DNA of 64,000 nucleotides. Source: Reinekea marina. Lineage in GTDB: Bacteria; Pseudomonadota; Gammaproteobacteria; Pseudomonadales; Natronospirillaceae. The DNA lies in NCBI RefSeq assembly GCF_030409715.1, contig NZ_JAUFQI010000001.1, forward strand, positions 1,549,001 through 1,613,000, given 5' to 3'. Positions 9,588 to 22,466 of the stretch are shown here, one piece after another. The position numbers and the translations under genes are program-made. Numbering within the stretch: position 1 is the stretch's first letter; each line of letters opens with the position of its first letter. The notes below the pieces were generated by a model. The model was not told where the DNA came from and searched no databases. It saw only the letters and a program-made list of their open reading frames with translations.

Positions 9588-10030
9588 ATCCAAAACGAAA
9601 ACAACGGTTAATGCTAATTTTATTGGGGGTTGCGGGCGTATCAGCGGCTGTCTTATTGGTGTTGTTTGCGATGGGGAAAAACGTTAACTATTTCTACACA
9701 CCTTCTGAATTAAGTGCGGGTAATGTTACTCCTGGTGCAACGGTTCGTGCTGGTGGGATGGTTTCAGTTGGGTCTGTGGTGCGCTCGAATGAATCGTTAA
9801 AAGTTCAATTTAAAATTAACGATACCGCCAAAGAAGTGGGCGTAGAATATGAAGGTATTTTACCCGATTTATTCCGCGAAGGTGATGGCGTTGTTGTTGT
9901 CGGTCAAATGAATAAAGACAATGTACTCGTAGCACAGGAAGTGCTTGCTAAGCATGACGAAACCTATATGCCGCCAGAAGTAACAGAGGCAATAGAGCAA
10001 GCCCATCAAAATTCGACCAACAATAATTAG
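9584..10030 (+). CDS. ccmE: Cytochrome c maturation heme chaperone CcmE
   Basis: CcmE is a membrane-anchored periplasmic chaperone that covalently binds heme and hands it to CcmFHG. The 148 residues comprise an N-terminal signal anchor (about 9-30), a beta-barrel (OB-fold) domain with LPDLFREGDGVVVVGQ, and the heme-binding motif with His124 and Tyr128 (HDETY). The tail is Asn/Gln-rich and probably disordered. It is the normal HxxxY type and not the CxxxY archaeal variant. Confidence 0.95.
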   Translation: MNPKRKQRLMLILLGVAGVSAAVLLVLFAMGKNVNYFYTPSELSAGNVTPGATVRAGGMVSVGSVVRSNESLKVQFKINDTAKEVGVEYEGILPDLFREGDGVVVVGQMNKDNVLVAQEVLAKHDETYMPPEVTEAIEQAHQNSTNNN

Positions 10031-10041
10031 CGGAGCCCTAG

Positions 10042-12000
10042 ATGTTACCTGAATTTGGATTATTCTCACTGATCCTAGCCATGTGCTTATCATTGCTGTT
10101 GGCAGTCTTCCCTTTATACGGGCTAAAAACAGGCAGTGCTGGATTAATGCGTATGGCATCTCCTTTAACATGGGGTGTGTTCTTTTTTCTCGTAGTCGCC
10201 TTTGCGATTTTAGTGCGTGCGTTTGTGCTCGACGATTTCTCCGTGACTATTGTGAGTCAAAACTCTAATTCCGCCTTACCGTGGTACTACAAATTTTCAG
10301 CCACTTGGGGCAATCACGAAGGCTCCATGGCCCTTTGGATCTTGTTACTCAGTGCGTGGGCGTGCGCGGTTAGTGTCTTTGCTCGTTCTTTAACGTTGGA
10401 GTTAAAAAGTTCCGTTTTAGCGGTGCTTGGCATTATTGCCTTCTGTTTTTTAGCCTTTCTTATATTTACTTCAAACCCATTTGATCGGCTATTGCCAATC
10501 CCGCCAACCGATGGCACCGACTTAAACCCGTTGCTGCAAGACATTGGCTTAATTTTGCACCCTCCTATGCTTTACATGGGGTATGTGGGGTTCTCAGTTG
10601 CCTTTGCATTCGCAGTGGCGGCGTTGTTGACAGGACGTTTTGATGCCGGCTGGGTGCAGTGGTCGCGCCCTTGGACCAATGTTGCGTGGGCTTTTTTAAC
10701 CGTTGGAATCGCTCTTGGCAGCTGGTGGGCTTATTATGAATTAGGTTGGGGTGGCTGGTGGTTCTGGGACCCTGTTGAAAATGCCTCATTTATGCCATGG
10801 TTAATTGGCACGGCACTTATTCACTCCCAGGCCGTTACTGAAAAGCGCGGTCTGTTTAAAGGCTGGTCACTGCTGCTGGCAATTATGGCCTTTTCTTTCA
10901 GTCTTTTAGGTACATTTTTAGTTCGCTCTGGTGTACTGACCAGTGTGCATGCCTTCGCCTCTGATCCTGAGCGAGGAATTTTTATATTAGCGATTTTAAT
11001 GCTGACCATTGGTGGCAGCTTGGTGCTCTACGCGCTCAATGTTTCGAAGATAAAATCAGTCGGGCAATTTAAGGGAGTCTCTCGTGAGTCCTTTTTATTA
11101 ATGAATAACATTATTCTGGTCGTGATCACGTTTGCGGTTTTATTCGGAACACTTTTACCGTTGATTGCCGATGCGTTCTCGCTGCGGAAAATGTCTGTTG
11201 GTGCCCCGTTTTTTAATCTCATTTTTAATTTGTTGATGGTTATATTGTTGAGTTTGCTGGGTATTGGTCAGCTGTTGCGTTGGAAGCAAAATAACCTTAA
11301 AACTTGGAAGTCTTTTTTTGTTGTAGCCATTCCCGCTGCTATCGGTATCGCGCTGTTACTGCCCATTGCGCTCACAGGAAAGTTCCATTGGCAAGTATGG
11401 TTAGGGCTAGCATTGGTATTTTGGACAGCTGCCGGGCTTATTCGCATGTTATTGGAGCGTACTAAAAATAGTTCAACGCCTTTCAAAACTTTACGTCGTG
11501 CCGGTGTTGGCTTTTGGGGAATGTGGACAGCACACCTTGGCTTAATTGTTTGCGCAACGGGAGTCGTGTTAGTGTCGAATTACGACATAGAACGTGATTT
11601 TAGAATGAGCGCGGGTGAAAGCGTCACCATGAATAATTACCGTTTTGAATTACAGGAAATTGAACATCTCAATGGACCGAACTACATCACCGATCATGCG
11701 GTGATCAATGTATTTAAAAACGATCAATTTGTGACGGTCCTGAACCCTGAGAAACGGTTTTATCAAGTTGCTTCCAATGTAATGACTGAGGCCGGCATCT
11801 CTGGGAATTTAACTCGAGATTTATATGCCTCGTTAGCGGAGCCATTAGATGAAGAGCGTCAAACTTGGTCTATCAGACTGCAAGTTAAGCCATTTGTTCG
11901 TTGGCTTTGGATCGGTGCCTTGTTAATGGCGTTGGGCGCTATTTTAAGTATCACGGATAAGCGATATCGCAGTATTTCAAAGAGGAAGAGTCATGCCTAA
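10042..12000 (+). CDS. ccmF: Heme lyase subunit CcmF
   Basis: CcmF is the large integral membrane subunit of the cytochrome c synthetase, moving heme from CcmE to apocytochrome. The 652-residue protein contains many membrane helices and the WWD heme-handling motif GWGGWWFWDPVEN at residues 235-247. Histidines expected to ligate heme are seen in HPPMLYMGYVGFSVAFA (near residue 173), LIHSQAVTEKRG (near 259) and LTSVHAFASDP (near 303). A soluble periplasmic domain (about 510-620) precedes the last helix. Its end overlaps ccmG by 8 bp. Confidence 0.95.
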   Translation: MLPEFGLFSLILAMCLSLLLAVFPLYGLKTGSAGLMRMASPLTWGVFFFLVVAFAILVRAFVLDDFSVTIVSQNSNSALPWYYKFSATWGNHEGSMALWILLLSAWACAVSVFARSLTLELKSSVLAVLGIIAFCFLAFLIFTSNPFDRLLPIPPTDGTDLNPLLQDIGLILHPPMLYMGYVGFSVAFAFAVAALLTGRFDAGWVQWSRPWTNVAWAFLTVGIALGSWWAYYELGWGGWWFWDPVENASFMPWLIGTALIHSQAVTEKRGLFKGWSLLLAIMAFSFSLLGTFLVRSGVLTSVHAFASDPERGIFILAILMLTIGGSLVLYALNVSKIKSVGQFKGVSRESFLLMNNIILVVITFAVLFGTLLPLIADAFSLRKMSVGAPFFNLIFNLLMVILLSLLGIGQLLRWKQNNLKTWKSFFVVAIPAAIGIALLLPIALTGKFHWQVWLGLALVFWTAAGLIRMLLERTKNSSTPFKTLRRAGVGFWGMWTAHLGLIVCATGVVLVSNYDIERDFRMSAGESVTMNNYRFELQEIEHLNGPNYITDHAVINVFKNDQFVTVLNPEKRFYQVASNVMTEAGISGNLTRDLYASLAEPLDEERQTWSIRLQVKPFVRWLWIGALLMALGAILSITDKRYRSISKRKSHA

Positions 12001-12523
12001 AGCATTGATTATTGTGCCCTTAGTATTAGTGGCATTGTTATTTTCATTATTTGGTTACGCCTTAATGACGGGCGTTGACCCTAAAAATGTACCCTCGGCC
12101 TTAACTGGAAAAGAATTCCCCAGTTTTAAACTCACCGATGTTAATAATGAAGCCGAATTTTTGAGTCGGCAGGATGTTATTGGCGAGCCGATGTTAGTGA
12201 ACGTTTGGGCGACCTGGTGTACTTCGTGTAAATATGAGCACCCCTTTTTAAACAGTTTGGCCGCCTCTGGTGTGAAAATTGTTGGTATTAATTACAAAGA
12301 TGATCGTGAGTTAGCTTTGAAATGGCTAGCGGATTACGCCGACCCTTATGTTGTGGATTTGTACGATCCTAATGGTGATCTCGGTTTTGATCTTGGCGTT
12401 ACGGGAGCACCGGAAACGTTTTTTGTGAATTCAGCCGGGGAGATCGTTCATCGTTTCCAAGGCCCCATAAATGATAAACTTTGGCAAGATAAGTTAAAGG
12501 TCATCTATGATGAAATGGTATAG
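11993..12523 (+). CDS. ccmG: Thiol:disulfide interchange protein CcmG/DsbE
   Basis: CcmG is a membrane-anchored thioredoxin-like reductant that keeps the apocytochrome CxxCH cysteines or CcmH reduced. The 176-residue protein has an N-terminal anchor (about 4-25) and a thioredoxin fold with WATWCTSC, Cys76 and Cys79, and the cis-proline segment GVTGAPETF. The dipeptide Thr-Ser between the cysteines differs from the common Pro-Thr or Val-Pro of this family; this may tune the redox potential. It overlaps ccmF by 8 bp and ccmH by 17 bp. Confidence 0.94.
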   Translation: MPKALIIVPLVLVALLFSLFGYALMTGVDPKNVPSALTGKEFPSFKLTDVNNEAEFLSRQDVIGEPMLVNVWATWCTSCKYEHPFLNSLAASGVKIVGINYKDDRELALKWLADYADPYVVDLYDPNGDLGFDLGVTGAPETFFVNSAGEIVHRFQGPINDKLWQDKLKVIYDEMV

Positions 12524-12977
12524 CGTGCGTACATTTTTAGGTTTACTCAGTGGCTTGTTTGTTGCAATGTCGATATTTGCAGCCGGTGAGCTCCTTCCCT
12601 TCGATAATGAGTCACTAAGAGAGCGTTACACCGAGTTAACTTTTCAGTTGCGTTGCCCGAAATGTCTGAACCAAAATGTTGCTGATTCCAATGCGCCGAT
12701 TTCAGAAGATATTCGGCAAAAAACCTACGAAATGCTGCATCAGGGTTATACCGATCAAGAGATCATCGATTATATGGTCGATCGCTACACTGAATTTGTA
12801 ATCTACAAACCGCAAATGTCTTTTTTAACCGTTTGGCTATGGGTGCTGCCTTTTGGGTTGTTGATCTCTGGTTTCTTGGTGGTTCGTTATTTAGTGGCTA
12901 ATTCGAACAAAGCCGAACCCGAACAAATTTCAGAAGAAGATAACGAGCGCTTGAAAAAATTATTAGAGGAGCAGTAA
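12507..12977 (+). CDS. ccmH: Cytochrome c-type biogenesis protein CcmH (CycL-type)
   Basis: CcmH is the periplasmic thiol-redox subunit of the CcmFHI synthetase. The 156 residues comprise a signal peptide (about 5-27), the diagnostic LRCPKC motif (Cys50 and Cys53) followed by NQNVADSNAPISEDIR, and a C-terminal membrane anchor (about 108-128) with an acidic cytoplasmic tail. The gene encodes only the CcmH domain; the TPR part is a separate gene (ccmI), as in Pseudomonas and unlike the fused E. coli ccmH. Two adjacent ATGs (12507, 12510) are possible starts. Confidence 0.94.
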   Translation: MMKWYSVRTFLGLLSGLFVAMSIFAAGELLPFDNESLRERYTELTFQLRCPKCLNQNVADSNAPISEDIRQKTYEMLHQGYTDQEIIDYMVDRYTEFVIYKPQMSFLTVWLWVLPFGLLISGFLVVRYLVANSNKAEPEQISEEDNERLKKLLEEQ

Positions 12978-14189
12978 ATGCTAATCCTGAGTATTTGGTT
13001 GATCCCCATAGCGATCTTCATGCTCTTTGCCGTTAGGCACCAAAGTGGTTCCCAAACTGAAGTAGACTCTGTTGAAGCGGCCATGGTAATTCACAAAGAT
13101 CGCTTAGCCGCACTTCAGCAGCAATTCGAGGCGAACAGCATTTCTCAATCAGAATTCGACAGTCTTAGATTGGAAGTTGAGAAATCGATTTTAGCGGACA
13201 CAGAAAAGCAACGAAGCACGCTGAAAACAACCGAGAAACTTCCTTGGTTGTGGGTGCAGTCATTGTCCTTAATAGTTTTTGCAACGGCGTTTTGGCTCTA
13301 TCAAAGTGTAGGTGCTTCAGATGCGGTCGATGTCCGCACTCAATTTCGACAGCTGGCGGGTCAAACTCAGTTAGATGAAGCATCCGTGACCAATACGCTT
13401 CAGAGTTATCAAAAGCTTCTCGAAAAAGAACCTGAAAACATTGAAGGTTGGTTTCGCTTAGCGCGCATGCAGTTGGATATGGGCAGTTTTGAGCATGCTT
13501 TAATTTCCTTTAATAACGTATTAACACAATTAAGGGCCGTTGAAAGAAATGCTGAAGACGAGGCGGCAATTTTGGCTTACTTGGGCCAAACCTATCTTTC
13601 GTTAAACCGACCCGAAGCTGCGCTCGCCTCGTTTGAGGAAGCTCTAGAGTATTCCGCGGTGAATACCATGGCTCTGGGTATGGCCGGAAGAATTCGTTTT
13701 GAACTTGGCGACTACAAAGAAGCGATCGATCATTGGACTACGTTAAAGTTACAAAACCTAAACCCAGAAAATGCCGTCGTGATCGATAGTTATATTGATC
13801 AGGCAAAAGCGGCATTGGCCGACATGGGAATTGATTATGAAGCTGAGCAACCTCTTCGAATATTTGTGAAAATTGAGCTTCCAGCTGCTTGGGAAGGCTT
13901 GCCTGAGCAGGCCAGCTTGTTTATTTACGCTCGCCCGATTGGCCAAAGAATGCCAATAGCAGCGAAGCGCGTGCGAGTGACCGACCAGTCAATGGTAACG
14001 ATCTTAAGCGACGCAGATGCTATGGGCCCAGCGGGTGTGTTAACCAATTACGAGCAAGTTGAAATTACGGCGCGTGTTTCCATGAACGGTACAGCCAATA
14101 CCTCGCCAGGCGACTGGCCAGGCGATGTTCGTATTGTTGAGTTGAACAGCAAAGAAATCAGTGTTGATATCGATGTGCGCTTACCTTAA
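12978..14189 (+). CDS. ccmI: Cytochrome c biogenesis protein CcmI (TPR)
   Basis: CcmI is the apocytochrome-binding chaperone of the CcmFHI complex. The 403 residues have two N-terminal membrane helices (about 1-15 and 88-108) separated by a cytoplasmic loop, a periplasmic TPR region (about 130-265: LEKEPENIEGWFRLARMQL and YLGQTYLSLNRPEAALASFEEAL) and a C-terminal beta domain. It begins directly after the ccmH stop with no spacer and ends the operon just before a hairpin terminator. Confidence 0.92.
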   Translation: MLILSIWLIPIAIFMLFAVRHQSGSQTEVDSVEAAMVIHKDRLAALQQQFEANSISQSEFDSLRLEVEKSILADTEKQRSTLKTTEKLPWLWVQSLSLIVFATAFWLYQSVGASDAVDVRTQFRQLAGQTQLDEASVTNTLQSYQKLLEKEPENIEGWFRLARMQLDMGSFEHALISFNNVLTQLRAVERNAEDEAAILAYLGQTYLSLNRPEAALASFEEALEYSAVNTMALGMAGRIRFELGDYKEAIDHWTTLKLQNLNPENAVVIDSYIDQAKAALADMGIDYEAEQPLRIFVKIELPAAWEGLPEQASLFIYARPIGQRMPIAAKRVRVTDQSMVTILSDADAMGPAGVLTNYEQVEITARVSMNGTANTSPGDWPGDVRIVELNSKEISVDIDVRLP

Positions 14190-14209
14190 GGCGATCGGTT
14201 GATTTATTA

Positions 14210-14246
14210 GAAAGGGTCGCTGCTAATGTAGGAGCGACCCTTTCTT
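14210..14246 (+). terminator. Hairpin terminator after ccmI
   Basis: An 11-bp perfect stem (14210-14220 with 14234-14244, GAAAGGGTCGC and its complement) encloses a 13-nt loop, 20 bp after the ccmI stop. Its 3' arm ends in CTTTC followed by only a short T-rich tract, so termination may be incomplete. Confidence 0.6.
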
Positions 14247-14379
14247 GCTTATGGCTGAACTAATTCTTGCTCTGATTTTGCCACTTCAAATGGATCGTTT
14301 TTTGGCTGCTCGCTCAGTTTTTTTGTAAATTGTGATTAAGTTGTTGAATTTATAAGGAAAATTGCTTTGGTTTAGGTGT

Positions 14380-14407
14380 TTCACCCGAGCCTGAATGACG
14401 ATAGAAT
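14380..14407 (+). promoter_or_regulatory. Candidate promoter of smc-zipA-ligA
   Basis: TTCACC (14380-14385), a 16-bp spacer and TAGAAT (14402-14407) lie 35 bp upstream of the smc ATG. The match to the sigma-70 consensus is moderate. Confidence 0.4.
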
Positions 14408-14441
14408 CAAAGCTAATTACGAAAATCTAAGAACGGTCACT

Positions 14442-17400
14442 ATGCGTTTGAAAAGCATTAAATTAGCGGGTTTTAAATCTTTTGTTGACCCCACTAAAAT
14501 ACCCTTTCCGACCAATTTATCAGCAATTGTCGGTCCCAACGGCTGTGGTAAGTCAAATACCATTGATGCCGTACGGTGGGTTATGGGCGAATCAAACGCC
14601 AAGCATCTTCGGGGCGAGTCTAAAACAGACGTAATTTTTAATGGCAGTAACTCACGTAAACCTATCAGCCAAGCCAGCGTTGAATTGGTGTTCGATAATT
14701 CAGATCACACCTTAAGAGGTGAGTTTGCAGCGTACAACGAAATATCTATACGCCGAAAAGTAACTCGAGATGGCGATTCCAGCTATTATTTGAACGGCAC
14801 AAAATGTCGCCGTAAAGATGTTACCGATATTTTCTTAGGCACAGGGTTAGGTCCGCGCAGTTACGCCATTATCGAACAGGGTATGATCTCTAGGCTTATT
14901 GAATCAAAGCCAGAAGAGCTGCGTGTTTATATTGAGGAAGCTGCGGGCATTTCACGTTATAAAGAAAGGCGTCGAGAAACCGAAAATCGAATGCGCCGTA
15001 CACGTGAAAACCTAGAGCGGTTAACTGATTTACGAGAAGAGTTAGAGCGTCAATTGGCTCATCTGCACCGCCAAGCTCAATCTGCAGAAAAGTATAAGAC
15101 TTATAAGGCCGAAGAACGGCAAACAAAAGCTCAGCTCTCAGCATTAAAGTGGCAGCGTTTAAATAGCGAAGTAGCCGCGCAAGAACTCACCATCGCTGAG
15201 TTAGAGACCAAATATGAGGGTTTTGTTGCGCAACAGCGTTTCATTGACGCTGAATTAGAAACATTACGCCAGCAGCATCATGAATCAACCGACGCGTTCA
15301 ATCGCGTTCAAGAGCAGTTTTATCAGTTAGGTAATGAAATCGCTCGCTTTGAACAATCGATGCAACATCAGCAAGAGCAAAGTGCTCAAATTCTACAAGA
15401 CATTCAAGAAGCTGAGCGCCAATTACAAGAGGCCATCAACGAAGCTGAAACCGATACCGACCGTGTTGAAGAAAAGCGTGAAACGCTGGAAATGCTAGAG
15501 CCAGAAATAGAAGCCGCCAGTGAAAAGGTTGAAATGGCTGCTGAGAAGCTCGAAGGTTTAGAAGAACGTCAACGTGGCTGGCAGAGTAAATGGGACGCCT
15601 TTAACCAAAATGCCCAAGGTCCAAAACGTCAAGCAGAAGTGGCTCAGTCTCGCATTCAGCATTTAGAAAAAGTGATCGAGCAGCACCACCAACGGCAAGA
15701 AACGTTGCATGCCGAACTTCGCGAAATTGCCGATAATCCCGAAGCTGAAAATTTAGCCATGCTCATGGAGCAAAGTGACACCTTAGAAATGAAAGGTGAA
15801 GAATTTGATCAGCGCTTAGAACAGTTATCGGAACGTTTTCAAAACCACCGAGAATTGGTGGAGCAAAAACGTTCAGGATTAGAAACCGCACGGCATTCGT
15901 TACAACAGAAATTAGCCCGCCAAGCCACAGTGAAAGCGTTAATTAAGGCCTCAAAAGGCGATGAATCGGAAGGGGTTCAGAATTGGTTGGCCAGTCATCA
16001 AATGAGAGAGGCCAAGCGATTAGCCGATGACATTCAAGTTGAAGCTGGCTGGGAGTCTGCGGTTGAAACCGTTTTAGGCGATTCATTGCAGGCGATCTCT
16101 GTAGAAAGCATTGAAACTATGTTGGAACCGTTAGAGCGATTTAAAGACGGTGCTATGACATTGGTATCAGCCCAAGCTGAATCGTTCCAAGGTGATGTAA
16201 GTGGGACCTTACTCGCCAAAGTGTCCAGTTCAACCGCGTTACAGAGTTGGTTAGCCCCCGTTAAAACGGTTGAAACATTAGTAGAAGCGCTCGCGCTTAG
16301 AGGCACATTGAAGCCAGGCGAAAGCTGCATTACAAAAGACGGAGTGTGGGTTGGGGCGAACTGGGTTCGATTGCGACGTGGAGAAGACAGCGCGCAAGGC
16401 ATCTTAAGTTTGCAACATGAGCTCGAGTCGTTAGCCGAAGAAATCGACGAACTTGAAGTAACCGAAGAAGATTTAGCGGTCAGTATGGAGTCGGCTCAAT
16501 TACAGCTAAAATCCATTGAAGAAGAGCGTGAACAACTGCAAGTTGAAAATCAGCAGCTTGCTCGTCAATTGGCTCAAGTAAATGCTGAGCTTAGCGGCAA
16601 AAAGGTTGAGGCTGAAAAGCTTAAAGAACGTCGGTCTCGTTTAGAGCACGACATTCAAGAAGTGGAAGCTTTGATGGCCGAAGAGCGTGAAACTCTTGCC
16701 TTTAGCCGCGAAGAGTTACAAGAATCGTTAGATGCGATGGAAGAAGATGTTGATGAGCGCGAAGGTTTGCTCGCTGAAAGAGAGGAAATGCGCATTACCA
16801 TTGATGAAATGCGCGATCAAGTTCGAGTACTTAGAGATCAGCAACATCAGCTTCAATTAAAGCGCCAACAATTGCAGGCAGAAGTCGATTCTTTCCAAAC
16901 CGCATTTGAACGAGCTCAAGCTCAAAAGCAAAGAGCCACTGAGCGGTTAGAAAAATTGAAAGAAAAATTAGGCGAACGCGAAGAACCCTCCGATGATGTG
17001 AAACTAGAGCTCGAAGATCGACTTGAGCGGCGCATGATTTTAGAAGAAACATTGGCCGAAAAGCGTACCTTAGTGGAAGCCGCTGACGTAAAAATGCGCG
17101 AGTTCGAAAAAGAGCGATTAGCCCTTGAACAAAATGCAACCGCTACCCGAAGTGACCTTGAACAAAACCGAATGGCGGCTCAATCGGTTATGACGCGGCG
17201 GTCAACACTTCAAGAGCAGCTTGCAGAACAGCAGTTCGACTTGGAAACCGTTTTAGCCAATTTGCCAGAAGATGCAAATGAAGAGCAATGGACAGAGTCG
17301 TTAGAGCGCCTAGCCGCTCGTATTCAAAGGTTAGGGCCGATCAACTTAGCGGCCATCGAAGAATATCAGACGCAATCAGAAAGAAAGCGATATCTTGATG

Positions 17401-17945
17401 AACAAAATGAAGACCTTGAACGGGCACTCGAAGTACTCGATAACGCGATTCGTAAAATTGATAAAGAAACCCGGACTCGGTTTAAAGAAACCTTTGATCG
17501 AGTGAATTCTGGCTTGCAAGAGCTGTTTCCAAAAGTATTTGGCGGTGGCCATGCTTATTTAGAATTAACCAGTGAAGAGCTATTAGATACCGGCGTATCA
17601 ATTATGGCTCGGCCGCCGGGTAAAAAGAACAGTACAATTCATTTGTTGTCCGGTGGTGAAAAAGCCCTAACCGCGATTGCATTAGTGTTTTCAATTTTTA
17701 GATTGAATCCAGCACCATTTTGTATGCTAGATGAAGTTGATGCACCATTGGATGACGCCAACGTAGGTCGTTACGCCAAACTGGTCGAAGCGATGTCTGA
17801 GCATGTACAATTTATTTATATAACCCACAATAAAGGTGCGATGGAAATGGCGCATCAATTGATGGGGGTTACCATGAACGAGCCAGGTGTTTCTCGCTTA
17901 GTTACCGTAAATGTGGAAGAAGCAGCCGAATTGGCGGCGATGTAA
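14442..17945 (+). CDS. smc: Chromosome segregation ATPase SMC
   Basis: SMC forms the condensin ring that organises and separates chromosomes. The 1167-residue protein has the N-terminal Walker A GPNGCGKSN (residues 31-39), a long coiled coil (about 170-500), a hinge (about 505-660, around WESAVETVLGDSLQAI), a second coiled coil (about 665-1000), and the C-terminal ATPase half with signature LLSGGEKALTA (from residue 1068) and Walker B FCMLDEVDAPLDD. The ATG at 14442 (MRLKSIKLAGFKSF) is the conserved family start; an in-frame upstream ATG at 14376 would add 22 unrelated residues. ScpA and ScpB are not encoded here. Confidence 0.95.
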   Translation: MRLKSIKLAGFKSFVDPTKIPFPTNLSAIVGPNGCGKSNTIDAVRWVMGESNAKHLRGESKTDVIFNGSNSRKPISQASVELVFDNSDHTLRGEFAAYNEISIRRKVTRDGDSSYYLNGTKCRRKDVTDIFLGTGLGPRSYAIIEQGMISRLIESKPEELRVYIEEAAGISRYKERRRETENRMRRTRENLERLTDLREELERQLAHLHRQAQSAEKYKTYKAEERQTKAQLSALKWQRLNSEVAAQELTIAELETKYEGFVAQQRFIDAELETLRQQHHESTDAFNRVQEQFYQLGNEIARFEQSMQHQQEQSAQILQDIQEAERQLQEAINEAETDTDRVEEKRETLEMLEPEIEAASEKVEMAAEKLEGLEERQRGWQSKWDAFNQNAQGPKRQAEVAQSRIQHLEKVIEQHHQRQETLHAELREIADNPEAENLAMLMEQSDTLEMKGEEFDQRLEQLSERFQNHRELVEQKRSGLETARHSLQQKLARQATVKALIKASKGDESEGVQNWLASHQMREAKRLADDIQVEAGWESAVETVLGDSLQAISVESIETMLEPLERFKDGAMTLVSAQAESFQGDVSGTLLAKVSSSTALQSWLAPVKTVETLVEALALRGTLKPGESCITKDGVWVGANWVRLRRGEDSAQGILSLQHELESLAEEIDELEVTEEDLAVSMESAQLQLKSIEEEREQLQVENQQLARQLAQVNAELSGKKVEAEKLKERRSRLEHDIQEVEALMAEERETLAFSREELQESLDAMEEDVDEREGLLAEREEMRITIDEMRDQVRVLRDQQHQLQLKRQQLQAEVDSFQTAFERAQAQKQRATERLEKLKEKLGEREEPSDDVKLELEDRLERRMILEETLAEKRTLVEAADVKMREFEKERLALEQNATATRSDLEQNRMAAQSVMTRRSTLQEQLAEQQFDLETVLANLPEDANEEQWTESLERLAARIQRLGPINLAAIEEYQTQSERKRYLDEQNEDLERALEVLDNAIRKIDKETRTRFKETFDRVNSGLQELFPKVFGGGHAYLELTSEELLDTGVSIMARPPGKKNSTIHLLSGGEKALTAIALVFSIFRLNPAPFCMLDEVDAPLDDANVGRYAKLVEAMSEHVQFIYITHNKGAMEMAHQLMGVTMNEPGVSRLVTVNVEEAAELAAM

Positions 17946-17962
17946 TATACAAGGGCGTTAGA

Positions 17963-21122
<3,160 letters not shown>

Positions 21123-21221
21123 CCTTGTAGGATCAAAAAGCTGAGAAGCAGCGCACGGGATCGTTAATGAAAGCGAGTATACTGCGCGTATAAAATAAAA
21201 AATAAGGGAAGTGGCGACTTT

Positions 21222-21668
21222 ATGGCCCAACCAATGGATCAAGAAACAATTGTCTACGGCATAATTAAAGATGTGCCCTCTAACGATCAGCAATTGCTTA
21301 TTCGCAGTCGTTTGACCAATTGTGATGCCATTTTAGAGCTAAACGAAATCGATAGCTTTCCATACATGACCAGCAGTATGTTTTCGATACCTTCGGAAGA
21401 TTTAGAGCAAGGCACCTATCAAACTCAGGTGATTCATTTTGCTGCTTCGTATCAGGCCGTTGAGTATCACTGGGAAGAGTGGATGGCTAAGTTTGAAGCC
21501 TTATTAAAGCAAATGTATTGGGTGTCGGCGACGGTGCACCTAGAAACAGAACTTTCAGGCAAGCATACTTTTATCTGGGAAAGTGCAGGAAGTTATCATT
21601 CACCCAGTGAAGAGCTCAGCGTACGTTGCGAGTGGGAGCAAGAAGTTGCATTTAAGGTTAATCGTTAA
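21222..21668 (+). CDS. Conserved hypothetical protein (148 aa)
   Basis: I do not recognise this family. The product is a soluble, mildly acidic protein without signal peptide or membrane helix. It is rich in aromatic residues in the middle (YHWEEWMAKFEALLKQMYWV) and predicted mostly beta in the N- and C-terminal thirds. It stands 3 bp before a UPF0270 gene and the three small genes 21222-22380 probably form one transcript. A TATACT (21178-21183) lies 39 bp upstream of the start but no -35 box is evident. Confidence 0.7.
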   Translation: MAQPMDQETIVYGIIKDVPSNDQQLLIRSRLTNCDAILELNEIDSFPYMTSSMFSIPSEDLEQGTYQTQVIHFAASYQAVEYHWEEWMAKFEALLKQMYWVSATVHLETELSGKHTFIWESAGSYHSPSEELSVRCEWEQEVAFKVNR

Positions 21669-21671
21669 AAT

Positions 21672-21929
21672 ATGATCATTCCGCCAAAAAAACTCAATCC
21701 TGAGACACTGAATGCATTGATTGAAGATTGGTTGTCTCGTCAAGAGCAATCTTGGGCGTTTGACATGGAAAACCATGAACAATTGGTCGAGCGCGTTATT
21801 CAAAAACTCAATGAAAACGAGTTGCTTATCACTTGGGATGAAGAAGGCCAATCGCTTAATATTCTCGATAAAGCACGTTACGATCTCTATTTTTCTGAGC
21901 AACAAATGAATCAAGGTATTTATGATTAA
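21672..21929 (+). CDS. UPF0270 (YheU-like) family protein
   Basis: The 85-residue product begins MIIPPKKLNPETLNALIEDW, which resembles the start of E. coli YheU (MLIPWQDLSPETLENLIE, from memory). The second conserved part, LLITWDEEGQSLNILDK, corresponds to the YheU VLVWSE...VNIM segment. YheU-like proteins are about 70-90 residues and of unknown function. The last 8 bp overlap the next gene. Confidence 0.75.
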   Translation: MIIPPKKLNPETLNALIEDWLSRQEQSWAFDMENHEQLVERVIQKLNENELLITWDEEGQSLNILDKARYDLYFSEQQMNQGIYD

Positions 21930-22380
21930 TTGGATATTAATTTCAATCGCATTGGCGGTAATTGCCTTACTTTCTGTAGTGGCCATTCGTATGACCCTGA
22001 AGGTGAGGGCGGTTGAAGCGGAGCGTAAGCGGGTGCTTCAAGAGCGAGCCGATAAAGAGCAAGCGCAAAGAAAATACTTAGTTGAGAGTTTAAATGTAAT
22101 ATCAGCGACGTTTCTTAAGGGTGAGCTGAATGCATCTGAGGCTGTTATTCGCTGCAAAGTGTTACTCGATGGATTGGTCTTAAACGAGCAAGAAAGGGCC
22201 CCATATCAAATCATTGAAACGGTGTATCAATTAGTAAAAGAGTTTGATACTCATGCCGCGCGCAAAGCGCTCCCAGCAAACCAAAGAATGAAGCAAGATC
22301 TGCAACGAGAGCAAATTGAACATGACTATCATGACCGCCTCACACCGGCTTTTGAGCAATTAAAAGACGCTAAATTTTAG
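21922..22380 (+). CDS. DUF2489-family membrane-anchored protein
   Basis: The 152-residue protein has one N-terminal membrane helix (about 4-24), a charged helical linker (about 30-50) and a cytoplasmic helical domain with CKVLLDGLVLNEQERAPYQIIETVY, characteristic of DUF2489 as I remember it. Function is unknown. It overlaps the UPF0270 gene by 8 bp, suggesting coupled translation. Confidence 0.72.
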   Translation: MINWILISIALAVIALLSVVAIRMTLKVRAVEAERKRVLQERADKEQAQRKYLVESLNVISATFLKGELNASEAVIRCKVLLDGLVLNEQERAPYQIIETVYQLVKEFDTHAARKALPANQRMKQDLQREQIEHDYHDRLTPAFEQLKDAKF

Positions 22381-22466
22381 TAAGCCACTAAATTATCACG
22401 CCAAAATGAATCTGTTTTGCGCTGATTGTTGTATTAGTTGTTATATAACTCAATCAGGTAAGACAG

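Noticed and set aside
16034-16402. 122-residue minus-strand frame within the smc hinge
   Set aside because: It is antisense to the smc coding region with no supporting features.
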